Source: Mycoplasmatota bacterium
GTDB lineage: Bacteria > Bacillota_I > Bacilli_A > Acholeplasmatales > Acholeplasmataceae
DNA: 64,000 nucleotides
Assembly (NCBI GenBank): GCA_018622495.1
Contig: CP076021.1
Location: 744,001-808,000 of the forward strand
Reading direction: 5' to 3'
Each line of letters starts with the position of its first letter. Position 1 is the stretch's first letter. Below, one piece after another: positions 8,444 through 17,133 of the stretch. The notes under the pieces were generated by a model, which ran no database searches, was not told where the DNA came from, and saw only the letters and a list, made by a program, of their open reading frames with translations. The position numbers were made by a program, and so were the translations under genes.

Positions 8444-9589
8444 ATGAAACTGGCATTACAAATTGCATGGCGTTTTTTAATGTCTTCTAAAAGACAAACA
8501 TTACTTATTATTTTAGGTATAGCAGTGGGTGTATCCGTACAAGTTTTTATAGGTGCTCTTATTACTGGGTTACAAGTAAGTCTTGTTGATAAAACAATTG
8601 GATCAACTTCGCATGTAACAGTTGAAGTATCGGAAGGATATCTAACTGATTATGATGACGAATTACTAAATATTAAAAATACAAGTGAATCATTTAACGT
8701 GGTTTCACCTTCACTAGAAACAGGTGGATTTATTTCATTTGATGGGAACATGAAAGAAGTATTGTTAAGAGGATTAGATCTTGAAAAAGCTGAAAACATC
8801 TATGACTTTTCAAATAATTTATATGCAGGACGCATACCAAGCAGTGATAATGAAGTTTTATTAGGTATTGGTCTTCATGATACAACTGAAGTATTTTTAA
8901 ATGATTTAATTGATATTGAAATAGAAGGTGTCACACATCAATTAAAAGTTGTTGGATTTATGAGTTTTGGCGTATCAGCTATAGATGAATCATGGGCTGT
9001 TGCACCACTATCGACTGTACAACAATTAGTTGGGACAACTGGTATTAATCGTATTGAAACACAATTAGATGAAGTGTTTGAAGCCGAAGATATTGCATTA
9101 GCACTAACATCAGATTTTGATGATAGTTTTGAAATCAGTAATTGGATGAGTGATAATGAAGATTTATTAAGCGGTTTAACTGGACAAAGTGTTTCTTCTT
9201 TAATGATTCAAATATTTGTTATTATTTCTGTTGTATTAGGGATTTCATCAACACTAGCCATTACAGTGATGCAGAAGTCTCGACAATTAGGTATATTAAA
9301 AGCAATGGGGTTAACTGATACTAACGCTTCAAAAGTATTTGTTTCTGAAGGTATATTTTTAGGCATATTTGGAGCAATTGTAGGTATTTTATTAGGTATT
9401 GGACTACTTGTAGCATTTACTTCGTTTGCATTAAATCCTGATGGAACACCATTGATACCATTGACGATAGACCTTGGCTTTATTGCGTTATCTGGAGGAA
9501 TTGCGATTTTCGCATGTGTGGTTGCTTCATTGATTCCAGCGATTAAATCATCTAAACTAACAGTCATCGAGGTGATTAGAAATGCCTAA
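8444..9589 (+). CDS. ABC transporter permease, FtsX/LolC-MacB type
   Basis: About 381 residues. One N-terminal membrane helix (TLLIILGIAVGVSVQVFIGAL), a long extracytoplasmic domain (about 45-245), then three C-terminal helices of the FtsX domain with SRQLGILKAMGLTDTNASKVF. This is the layout of LolC/E, MacB and related permeases, which move lipoproteins, peptides or other membrane-bound cargo outward. ATG at 8444 follows AGAGGTGATT; an in-frame GTG at 8435 overlaps that site. The end overlaps the next gene by 8 bases, so permease and ATPase form one unit. Substrate unknown. Confidence 0.82.
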   Translation: MKLALQIAWRFLMSSKRQTLLIILGIAVGVSVQVFIGALITGLQVSLVDKTIGSTSHVTVEVSEGYLTDYDDELLNIKNTSESFNVVSPSLETGGFISFDGNMKEVLLRGLDLEKAENIYDFSNNLYAGRIPSSDNEVLLGIGLHDTTEVFLNDLIDIEIEGVTHQLKVVGFMSFGVSAIDESWAVAPLSTVQQLVGTTGINRIETQLDEVFEAEDIALALTSDFDDSFEISNWMSDNEDLLSGLTGQSVSSLMIQIFVIISVVLGISSTLAITVMQKSRQLGILKAMGLTDTNASKVFVSEGIFLGIFGAIVGILLGIGLLVAFTSFALNPDGTPLIPLTIDLGFIALSGGIAIFACVVASLIPAIKSSKLTVIEVIRNA

Positions 9590-10274
9590 TGTATTATCAC
9601 TAAAACATGTATGTAAAATATATAATGAAAATACTAAATTTCCAACACAGGTATTATTTGATATTAATTTAGATATTAAAGAAAAATCGTTTAATGCGAT
9701 CATCGGACAATCGGGTTCTGGTAAATCAACGATATTAAATATTTTGGGATTATTAGATGATCCGTCTTGTGGTCAAGTTTTCATTAATGATCAAGAAGTT
9801 GAATTACTCACTAAAAATGAAAAATCTCATATTAGAAATAATGTATTAGGTTTTATTTTCCAATTTCACTACTTACTTCCAGAATTCACAGCATTAGAAA
9901 ATGTTTTAATGCCTTATCGGATTTCAGGGAAAAAAGTTACGAAAGAAATTGAACAGCGTGCATTAGAATTATTAGAAGATGTTGGCTTAGGTGCATATAA
10001 AGATAATTTATCGACGAATTTATCAGGAGGACAACAACAAAGAGTTGCTATCGCACGTAGTTTAATGAATCATCCAAAGATTGTATTGGCTGATGAACCT
10101 ACTGGTAATCTTGACTCTGATACTACGGATCAAATTTATGATATTCTTAGAAAAGTCAATAAAAAATATGGTACAACATTTATTGTGATTACTCATAATG
10201 ATGATATTGCGAAAAAGGCTGACCGTATTATTGAATTAAAAGATGGAAAAGTATTAAATGATAAAACAATTTAA
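9582..10274 (+). CDS. ABC transporter ATP-binding protein, LolD/MacB type
   Basis: 230 residues with a complete nucleotide-binding domain: Walker A GQSGSGKST, Q-loop FIFQFHYLLPEFTALENV, signature LSGGQQQRVAIARSL, Walker B IVLADEPTGNLDS and switch histidine THND. The ENVLMPYRI and GNLD features place it in the LolD/MacB/FtsE group, matching the permease it overlaps. Presumably two copies of each protein, or one permease dimer, form the transporter. A strong terminator follows. Confidence 0.88.
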   Translation: MPNVLSLKHVCKIYNENTKFPTQVLFDINLDIKEKSFNAIIGQSGSGKSTILNILGLLDDPSCGQVFINDQEVELLTKNEKSHIRNNVLGFIFQFHYLLPEFTALENVLMPYRISGKKVTKEIEQRALELLEDVGLGAYKDNLSTNLSGGQQQRVAIARSLMNHPKIVLADEPTGNLDSDTTDQIYDILRKVNKKYGTTFIVITHNDDIAKKADRIIELKDGKVLNDKTI

Positions 10275-10280
10275 TGATAA

Positions 10281-10312
10281 AAAAAAGATGCAAATTTATT
10301 TTGCATCTTTTT
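10281..10312. terminator. Bidirectional terminator between converging genes
   Basis: GATGCAAA (10287-10294) and TTTGCATC (10300-10307) form the stem. A-tract on the left and T-tract on the right let it end both the ABC operon and the minus-strand gene at 10327. Confidence 0.8.
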
Positions 10313-10326
10313 ATACATATATGAAG

Positions 10327-10935
10327 TTAATCAAGAACTGAATCAGGATTATAATCATCTAAATTAATTTTTACATATTGTGTTTGTGTTGAAGTTGTTG
10401 ATCCTACATCATATGTGACATCAATTTTTAAGTATAAGAATGGTTCCTCAACGTTAACAAATATTAGTTTTCTTTGAGGTAATTCATAATTATAAACAAT
10501 AAGTGCATTTGTGTAACTGTCATCTGATAATGTAATCATTGTCCCGAGTTCTTTGTAGTCAATCCAATTGGTTTGCAATACCGGTGTTAGCGTGACTTTA
10601 CTTACTGAATAAGTGTTTCTAGCATCATAGGAAAACTTAAATTGATAGTAACCTGTTGCATCTACTGAGCCATCTTCATTAAATGAAGGGTATTTAAGTG
10701 TAGTCCAAATAAAATCCAAATCAATAATCTCTAAATCATCAATTTGTTCAAAAGAACTAATTTTTTCATTGGTCTCTTCATCAAAGATAACTTTATTATA
10801 TGTCAGATAAGTTCCTAGATAAGCTAAGAGTATAAGTGTTAGTGAAATGACAGTTATTGCAGTGATTATTAAAATTCTTATTCGATGTGTATGAAACCAT
10901 ATTAATTTGTTATTTTTTCCATTATTATATGCCAT
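10327..10935 (-). CDS. Membrane-anchored extracytoplasmic protein, function unknown
   Basis: 202 residues, no family recognised. A basic, asparagine-rich N-terminus is followed by one hydrophobic helix (IRILIITAITVISLTLILLAYLG, about 18-40), then a soluble, acidic, beta-rich domain (FSYDARNTYSVSKVTLTPV; LKIDVTYDVGSTTS) that should lie outside the cell. There is no lipobox. It is a single-gene unit between two terminator/promoter regions, with a poor ribosome-binding site (AAGGAG near 10941). Confidence 0.6.
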   Translation of the reverse strand: MAYNNGKNNKLIWFHTHRIRILIITAITVISLTLILLAYLGTYLTYNKVIFDEETNEKISSFEQIDDLEIIDLDFIWTTLKYPSFNEDGSVDATGYYQFKFSYDARNTYSVSKVTLTPVLQTNWIDYKELGTMITLSDDSYTNALIVYNYELPQRKLIFVNVEEPFLYLKIDVTYDVGSTTSTQTQYVKINLDDYNPDSVLD

Positions 10936-11026
10936 AAAAAACTCCTTGTTTAAACGTCTCTCTTAATATTATACTAGAAAAAACAAAAATATGAAAAATG
11001 TAAATAAAATCTTCGATGAATTTACA

Positions 11027-11056
11027 TTGACTTAACCCCTAAAAATCATGTATAAT
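11027..11056 (+). promoter_or_regulatory. rny promoter
   Basis: TTGACT (11027-11032), 18-bp spacer, TATAAT (11051-11056). It leaves an untranslated leader of roughly 65 bases before the rny ATG at 11129. Confidence 0.7.
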
Positions 11057-11128
11057 ATGCTTGTAAGTTAAATTCATTAGTTTAAGTATATAAACTTATA
11101 AATATAAAAAATAAATGGAGGTGGTAGA

Positions 11129-12712
11129 ATGCCTAATATCGCATTCTCATTAAACACATTAGAGTCACTCATCTCCATTTTGCTAGCATTGCTTATAGGA
11201 TTTGGAATTGGTTATATTATTCGTGTTTCTCATCACGAAAAAAGTATTAAAAATTCCAAAGCAATGGCTGAAAAAATTGTTGAAGACGGTAAAAAAGAAG
11301 CTGAAAAATTAAAAAGAGAAAACGTTTTAGAAGCTAAACAAGAAATTTTTACGCAAAGAAAAGATTTTGAAAATGATATGCGCGAAAGACGTCAAGTTGT
11401 TTTAACTTTAGAAAACAAAGTGACACAAAGAGAAGAAAACTTAAATAATCGTGCTATACATTTAGATCGCCGTGAGCAATCATTATCTTCACGTGAAGAA
11501 AGATTAGATCAACGTAAAGAACAACTTGAACAATTAAATAGCAAAGTGGAAGAAGTATTAAAAGAACAAGAACAAAAACTTGTTGAAATTTCCGGATTGG
11601 ATAAATCTTCTGCACAAGATATTATTATGTCTCGTGTTAAAGACCAAATGGCTGATGAAATCGCCATATTTATTCGTGACGAAGAAGAACAAGCAAAAAA
11701 TCAAGTTCAATCAAAATCAAAAGAATTATTGGCACTTGCAATTCAAAAATACGCAAGTGAAACAACAACTGAACGCACAGTATCAGTTGTAACACTACCT
11801 AACGATGAAATGAAAGGTCGTATTATTGGTAGAGAAGGACGAAACATTCGTACAATAGAAGCTTTAACTGGAGTCGATTTAATTATTGATGATACACCAG
11901 AAGCAGTTGTATTAAGTGGATTTGATCCTGTAAGAAGAGAAGTCGCTAAACGTGCTTTGACAACACTCGTTTCTGATGGTCGTATTCATCCAGGACGAAT
12001 TGAGGAAGTTGTTGAAAAAGCAAGAGTTGAAGTTGACATGTATATTAGAGAAGCTGGGGAAGACGCAATATTCCAGGTGGGTATAGGTCGTATTCATCCA
12101 GATTTAGTTAAATTATTAGGACGCTTAAGTTTTAGAACTAGTTACGGTCAAAATGTTTTAAAACACTCAATTGAAACTGCATTTTTAGCAGGTAAATTAG
12201 CTGTTGAAATCGGTGAAGATGAAATCTTAGCAAGACGTGCTGGATTACTTCATGATATTGGTAAAGCAGTTGACCATGAAGTTGAAGGTGGACACGTAGA
12301 AATTGGTGTTAATTTGGTAAGTCGTTATCGTGAACCAAAAGAAGTGATTGATGCGATTGCATCACATCATGGTGATAAAGATCCTGAATCTATCATTGCC
12401 ATCTTAGTTGCTGCAGCTGATGCATTAAGTGCTGCTAGACCTGGTGCGCGTAGTGAATCTATGGAAAACTATATTAAACGATTAGAACAATTAGAAACAA
12501 TTTCTAATGGTATCACAGGTGTTGACAAATCATTTGCGATTCAAGCTGGTCGTGAAATCAGAGTTATTGTTAAACCTGATCAAATCGATGATTTATCTGC
12601 ATTTAAAGTTGCAAGAGAAATCAAAGAACAAATTGAAGAAAAAATGTCATATCCAGGAACAATTAAAGTTACGGTTATTAGAGAAACAAGAGCAACTGAT
12701 ATTGCAAAATAA
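11129..12712 (+). CDS. rny: Ribonuclease Y
   Basis: 527 residues. N-terminal membrane helix ([19 protein letters not shown]), a long charged coiled coil (about 35-190), a KH RNA-binding domain ([21 protein letters not shown], near 225) and an HD phosphohydrolase domain with [12 protein letters not shown] and SHHGD. RNase Y is the endonuclease that starts mRNA turnover in Gram-positives lacking RNase E. ATG follows GGAGGTGG. It has its own promoter and a strong terminator. The neighbour ymdB is next to it in Bacillus too. Confidence 0.96.
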   Translation: MPNIAFSLNTLESLISILLALLIGFGIGYIIRVSHHEKSIKNSKAMAEKIVEDGKKEAEKLKRENVLEAKQEIFTQRKDFENDMRERRQVVLTLENKVTQREENLNNRAIHLDRREQSLSSREERLDQRKEQLEQLNSKVEEVLKEQEQKLVEISGLDKSSAQDIIMSRVKDQMADEIAIFIRDEEEQAKNQVQSKSKELLALAIQKYASETTTERTVSVVTLPNDEMKGRIIGREGRNIRTIEALTGVDLIIDDTPEAVVLSGFDPVRREVAKRALTTLVSDGRIHPGRIEEVVEKARVEVDMYIREAGEDAIFQVGIGRIHPDLVKLLGRLSFRTSYGQNVLKHSIETAFLAGKLAVEIGEDEILARRAGLLHDIGKAVDHEVEGGHVEIGVNLVSRYREPKEVIDAIASHHGDKDPESIIAILVAAADALSAARPGARSESMENYIKRLEQLETISNGITGVDKSFAIQAGREIRVIVKPDQIDDLSAFKVAREIKEQIEEKMSYPGTIKVTVIRETRATDIAK

Positions 12713-12714
12713 TA

Positions 12715-12735
12715 AAGAGGCCGTTGGCCTCTTTT
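12715..12735 (+). terminator. Terminator after rny
   Basis: AAGAGGCC GTT GGCCTCTT hairpin followed by T-rich sequence, directly after the rny stop. Partial read-through into ymdB 30 bases on is possible. Confidence 0.75.
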
Positions 12736-12764
12736 CACTTTTATTTTAGAAAGAAGGAATTGAT

Positions 12765-13529
12765 ATGAAAGTATTATTTGTAGGTGATATTTATGGAGAA
12801 AGTGGCGTCAATACTTTAGCGCATTTCCTTCCGGAAATAAAAGAAATTTATAAACCTAATATTATAATTGCTAACGGAGAAAATGCAGCTAATGGTAGAG
12901 GCATTAATAAAAAAATATATAAGCAATTAATGACACTTGGTGTACATATGATTACGATGGGTAATTGGGTATGGGGACATAGAGAATTATATGAATTTAT
13001 AGAAGATGCAAATATTGTGAGACCGTTCAATTATTTTGATGCACCAGGGCACGGCTATAAAATTATTAAGTATAATGATAAAAAAATATTAGTCATTAAT
13101 GCTTTAGGGCGCATTTTTATGAATCCTAACTTAGAAAATCCTTTTTTAGGATTAAAAAATATATTAGAATCTGTAGATGCAGATTATAAAATTATTGATT
13201 TTCATGCTGAAGCAACCTCTGAGAAGGTTGCACTAGGCTTATATTTAGATGGACTAGCTTCAGCTATTTTGGGAACACATACACATGTTCCTACTGCAGA
13301 TGCAAGAGTACTTCCTAAAGGGACACTCTATATTAGTGATGTTGGAGTCACTGGACCACTTAATGGTGTGATTGGTGTTGATAAAGATATTGTCATTAAT
13401 CGATTTTTAAATGGTCATTCAGTCCCTAATGTTATTGCTGATGGTGCAGTACAATTAAATGCAGTCATTTTGGATTTGTGTAAAAATACAATTAAACACA
13501 TTCATCTTGAGAGCGAAACGGTGTCATAA
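12765..13529 (+). CDS. ymdB: YmdB-type metallophosphoesterase
   Basis: 254 residues, matching the YmdB/TIGR00282 family throughout: VGDIYGESGVNTL, IANGENAANGRGI, TMGNWVWGHREL, FHAEATSEKVALG, GTHTHVPTADARVL and DVGVTGP supply the two-metal ligands. Family members hydrolyse 2',3'-cyclic nucleotides and, in Bacillus, influence RNase Y-dependent mRNA levels and biofilm decisions. Adjacency to rny is conserved. ATG is preceded by AAGAAGGAATT. Confidence 0.9.
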   Translation: MKVLFVGDIYGESGVNTLAHFLPEIKEIYKPNIIIANGENAANGRGINKKIYKQLMTLGVHMITMGNWVWGHRELYEFIEDANIVRPFNYFDAPGHGYKIIKYNDKKILVINALGRIFMNPNLENPFLGLKNILESVDADYKIIDFHAEATSEKVALGLYLDGLASAILGTHTHVPTADARVLPKGTLYISDVGVTGPLNGVIGVDKDIVINRFLNGHSVPNVIADGAVQLNAVILDLCKNTIKHIHLESETVS

Positions 13530-13567
13530 AACACAACGATTATATATAATAAAACTGGGTGATAATA

Positions 13568-15006
13568 ATGAATCATGTTGATATAGATAAATATTTCAAA
13601 CCTGACTTAAAAAAGGCAAGAAAAAGAACAAAAAATACAATTAAAGAAGTATCATTTAAATTAGGTGTAACCCACGAACAAATGGGATTACATAAAAAAT
13701 ATCAAATACACACATATGGATGTCAAGGCAATGAAGCTGATGGTGAAACCATGGCAGGTATTCTTGAAATGATGGGATTTACGAAGACAGATGTTGAACG
13801 AGAAAGTGATGTTATCATATTAAATACATGTGCTATTCGTGAAAATGCTGAAAATCGTATTTGGGGAGAACTCGGCAGATTAAAAGCATATAAACGTGAA
13901 AACCCTGATCTAATTTTGGGATTAGCGGGGTGTATGGCTCAAGAAGAGAATGTTGTTGAGCGTGTATTAAAAAAATATCAACACGTTGATATTGTTTTTG
14001 GTACGCATAATATTCATAAATTACCTGAATACATGGAAACTGCAATGTTTTCTAAAGAACGCGTGATTGAAGTATATTCTAAAGAAGGCGACATTGTAGA
14101 GAATTTACCAAAAACAAGAAATCATCAATATAAAGCTTGGGTTAATATTATGTTTGGCTGTGACGAATTTTGTACTTACTGTATCGTACCATATACAAGA
14201 GGAAAAGAACGTTCTAGATCTAAAGAAGAGATTATTGAAGAGGTGAAATCTCTTGTTGATCAAGGTTATGTAGAAATTACAGTGCTTGGACAAAATGTTA
14301 ACGCATATGGTAAAGATTTTAAAGATAAAGATTATACATTTGGTGATTTACTAAGAGATTTAAATGAAACAGGCATTAAACGCATTAGATTTACAACTTC
14401 TCATCCTCACGATTTAGATCGTAAAACGATGGAAGCTATTAGAGATTGTGAACATGTGATGCCATTTTTCCATCTTCCTGTACAATCTGGAAGTAATAAA
14501 GTATTAAAAAAAATGAATCGACATTATACTAAAGAATCTTATTTAAAAGTTTTAGGTGAATTAAAAGAAATGGTTCCAGGCATATCAATTACGACAGATA
14601 TAATCGTTGGGTTCCCAGGGAAACAGAAGAAGATTTTGAAGAAACGCTTGATTTAGTTGAAAAAGCAGCATTTGAAGGTGCATTTACATTTGTTTTCTCA
14701 AAAAGAGAAGGTACACCTGCAGCAACTTTTGAAGATGATACACCTGAAGAAGAAAAGAAACAAAGATTATATCGTTTAAATCACCTAATTAATGATGGTT
14801 ATTTAAACGGTAACGAACGTTTTGTTGGTGAAATAGCACAAGTGTTAGTTGATGGCGTTTCTAAGCATAATGATGAAGTGTTAGCTGGATACAGCCAACA
14901 TAATAAACTTGTTAATTTTATTGGAGATAAATCACTAATTGGCAAACTTGTTAATGTTAAAATAACAAGTGCTAAGACTTGGTACTTAAAAGGTGAACTC
15001 ATATGA
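13568..15006 (+). pseudogene. miaB: tRNA methylthiotransferase MiaB, single frameshift
   Basis: The gene covers a full MiaB: N-terminal UPF0004 domain with TYGCQGNEADGE and NTCAIRENAE, radical-SAM motif CDEFCTYCIVPYTRG, and a C-terminal TRAM domain (FVGEIAQVLVDG ... SAKTWYLKGELI). The first frame breaks at GFPG, then KQKK and a stop at 14656. The +1 frame carries straight on ETEEDFEETLDLVEKAAFEG to 15006. Loss of one G in the CCAGGG run near 14620 explains it exactly. MiaB adds the 2-methylthio group to i6A37, whose first step is made by MiaA at 21342. Either the gene is recently dead or the read has an indel. ATG at 13568 suits the GGGTGAT site. Confidence 0.85.
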
Positions 15007-15338
15007 GTGCAAAAGAAGAACTACTTCAATTAATTAAAGATAACGAAAGTGTTAAACGATATCAACAAATTGAGACGGTAATTAACAAAGATAAAACGCT
15101 TAAAAAAAATATAAATAAATTAAAATCAATTCAAAAACAATTGATAAACGCAAAAGAAATAAATAAAACAGAAGCTATCAATAAATTTCAATCAGAATTT
15201 GATCAATTATTAGAAGAGATAGAATCTTTTCCTTTGATGAGTGAATATCTAGATTTACAAGAAGAAATCAATCATATGGTTAAAGAAGTACTTCAAATTA
15301 TAGAAAACCAAATCAATGAAGGTATAGATGGGGTATAA
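15003..15338 (+). CDS. YlbF/YmcA-family protein
   Basis: 111 residues, entirely helical and coiled-coil-like, with the family pattern KDNESVKRYQQIETVINKDK ... FPLMSEYLDLQEEINHMVKEVLQII. It sits between miaB and mutS as ymcA does in Bacillus, with the start overlapping the miaB stop (ATGA). In Bacillus, YmcA, YlbF and YaaT form a complex that affects RNase Y-dependent mRNA processing and competence; rny, comEA and comEC are in this window. Whether the partners exist elsewhere cannot be seen. Confidence 0.8.
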   Translation: MSAKEELLQLIKDNESVKRYQQIETVINKDKTLKKNINKLKSIQKQLINAKEINKTEAINKFQSEFDQLLEEIESFPLMSEYLDLQEEINHMVKEVLQIIENQINEGIDGV

Positions 15339-15429
15339 AAAAGCCATTTAAGGCGAAAAAACGTAATATATTTGAATTACGTAGTAAATCATAGTAAAAT
15401 GAACTTAAAGATATAATAGGAGGGATTTT

Positions 15430-17100
15430 ATGCCGAAGTTTACAAAAGATACTGAAGTATTACTAGGGGATAAGACAGTTAAAATTGAAGAAATACTAAA
15501 ATCAATTATATATTTGCCAGGAAGCAATGTTTATAATTTTTTCAATAGCATCGGATTAAATGTTCCAAGAGAATTAAGAATTTATGTTTTAAGAGAAAAT
15601 TTAAGAGAAAAGGTAGCTGAAACTAGAAAATCTAGATTAACATTAGCAGATGAACTAAATTATAGATTATCTTGGTTTAGTGAGTTTACAGAATCACAAT
15701 TAGAAAATCTGTTAGTTTTCTTTAATGATCAAAAAATTACAAAAAGATATTTAGAAGATTTGTGGACGGATCTATTTGGCTATATGGTTGAAAAAAAAGT
15801 ACCTCCATTTGAATTAGAAAAACTTGTTAAAGAAAGTATTGATTATGTAAAAGCTAATGATTTATCACTCCCAGAAATAGGACAATATAACTTAGATATT
15901 GAACCTATGTTTTATGATAGTTTTGGACGTATTGATGGTGTTTCACCAAATAAGATTAGAAATGTTTTATATAAGAGTTCTACCATTAATGAAATTCGTG
16001 CACTTGGTAAAAAATATGAAGTTAATATTCCTAGAAGACTTAAAAAAACTCAATTAGCTGATATTATTGTTGCTGAATTAAAAGATAAAGGCGAATATAC
16101 CGAAGCATTAGAAAATCAAGTAAGATCTATGAGTGTTATCATTATGCAAAGATTTGCTATTGATCATGACATTAAAGCTTCTACTGAACTTAAAAAAGAA
16201 GAAGTTATTGAATATATACTTAAAAACTCAAAAGAAACAAAAGAAACATATTTTATTCCTAAATCTAGGGATGTTTATGAAAAAGAATTAACGAGTGAAG
16301 AAGTAAAAGAAGAACCTGAAGTTGTAGTTGCACCAATTGTCGCAGTTAAAGAAACTCAGGAAGAAGTAAAAGAAGAACCAGCAGTTGAGGAAGAACCAGT
16401 TGTTGAAGAAGAACCAGTTGTTGAAGAAGAACCGGTCATTGAAGAAGAAGTTTCAGAAGTTAAAACCGAAGTTGTTGAAGAAAAAACAGTTGTTGAGAAA
16501 GTTCAATATGTTGCACCTCAAGTAAACTTAGATGCATTAGTAGATGAAGTGAAAAAATTACGTGAGGCAGTGCAATCATTTGAATTGAAGACTGTTGACG
16601 AACAAGAAATAGAAGAAGATAAAGAAGAAACAGATGAATCTGGGCATCCTTTATTAGATATTAAAGATCCTCATGATGATCAAAAAATTGAAGTTATTAA
16701 TTCAGCGGAATATATTGGTTCTGCAAAAGATTATAAAAAAGTAGTTAGAAAAGAAGATGCATTGGCAAGAGAAAAATTAATTGAAGAACAGAAAGCAGAA
16801 ATGGCATCAAATAAAGAAGAAACTGAATTACCAGGTGAAGTTAGATTTCTTGGTAGAGTAGGTAAAGCAATATTTAAAGGCCTAAGTAAAGTAATTCTTT
16901 TAATTGTTAAGTGGGTTTCCATCTTAGCACTTATAGGCGTTGTATTATTAGTTGCATATGCTGCAATTGATTATGCTGTGCAAATTACTTTCCTTGACTC
17001 ATTTACAAATTCAATTAATAGTTTACAAATAGCTGGTAAAGGTATTATTGATCATATTTGGAGTTTCTTTGCATCTCTCGGATGGCAGCAAGCAGTTTAA
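15430..17100 (+). CDS. Acidic membrane protein with Rho-N/SAP-like segments, unknown function
   Basis: 556 residues, not recognised as a whole. The first 200 residues are helical. About 185-285 holds two segments resembling SAP/Rho-N helical hairpins (LGKKYEVNIPRRLKKTQLAD; ASTELKKEEVIEYILKNSK), which in other proteins bind nucleic acid. Then comes a very acidic low-complexity stretch with tandem VVEEEP units (about 310-345), more charged sequence, and a C-terminal membrane helix (ILLIVKWVSILALIGVVLLVAYAAI) with a short outside tail. This suggests a tail-anchored cytoplasmic protein. It has its own AGGAGG site and lies where Bacillus has cotE. Confidence 0.6.
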   Translation: MPKFTKDTEVLLGDKTVKIEEILKSIIYLPGSNVYNFFNSIGLNVPRELRIYVLRENLREKVAETRKSRLTLADELNYRLSWFSEFTESQLENLLVFFNDQKITKRYLEDLWTDLFGYMVEKKVPPFELEKLVKESIDYVKANDLSLPEIGQYNLDIEPMFYDSFGRIDGVSPNKIRNVLYKSSTINEIRALGKKYEVNIPRRLKKTQLADIIVAELKDKGEYTEALENQVRSMSVIIMQRFAIDHDIKASTELKKEEVIEYILKNSKETKETYFIPKSRDVYEKELTSEEVKEEPEVVVAPIVAVKETQEEVKEEPAVEEEPVVEEEPVVEEEPVIEEEVSEVKTEVVEEKTVVEKVQYVAPQVNLDALVDEVKKLREAVQSFELKTVDEQEIEEDKEETDESGHPLLDIKDPHDDQKIEVINSAEYIGSAKDYKKVVRKEDALAREKLIEEQKAEMASNKEETELPGEVRFLGRVGKAIFKGLSKVILLIVKWVSILALIGVVLLVAYAAIDYAVQITFLDSFTNSINSLQIAGKGIIDHIWSFFASLGWQQAV

Positions 17101-17133
17101 TCATTACAGTATAAATAAAGGGGGTCACAAAAA

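Noticed and set aside
13559-13567. GTG at 13559 as the miaB start
   Set aside because: It is part of the GGGTGAT ribosome-binding site; ATG at 13568 has the right spacing.
16387-16450. Short tandem DNA repeats that might be a CRISPR-like array
   Set aside because: They are in-frame codons of an acidic repeat (VVEEEP) inside one gene; no unique spacers.
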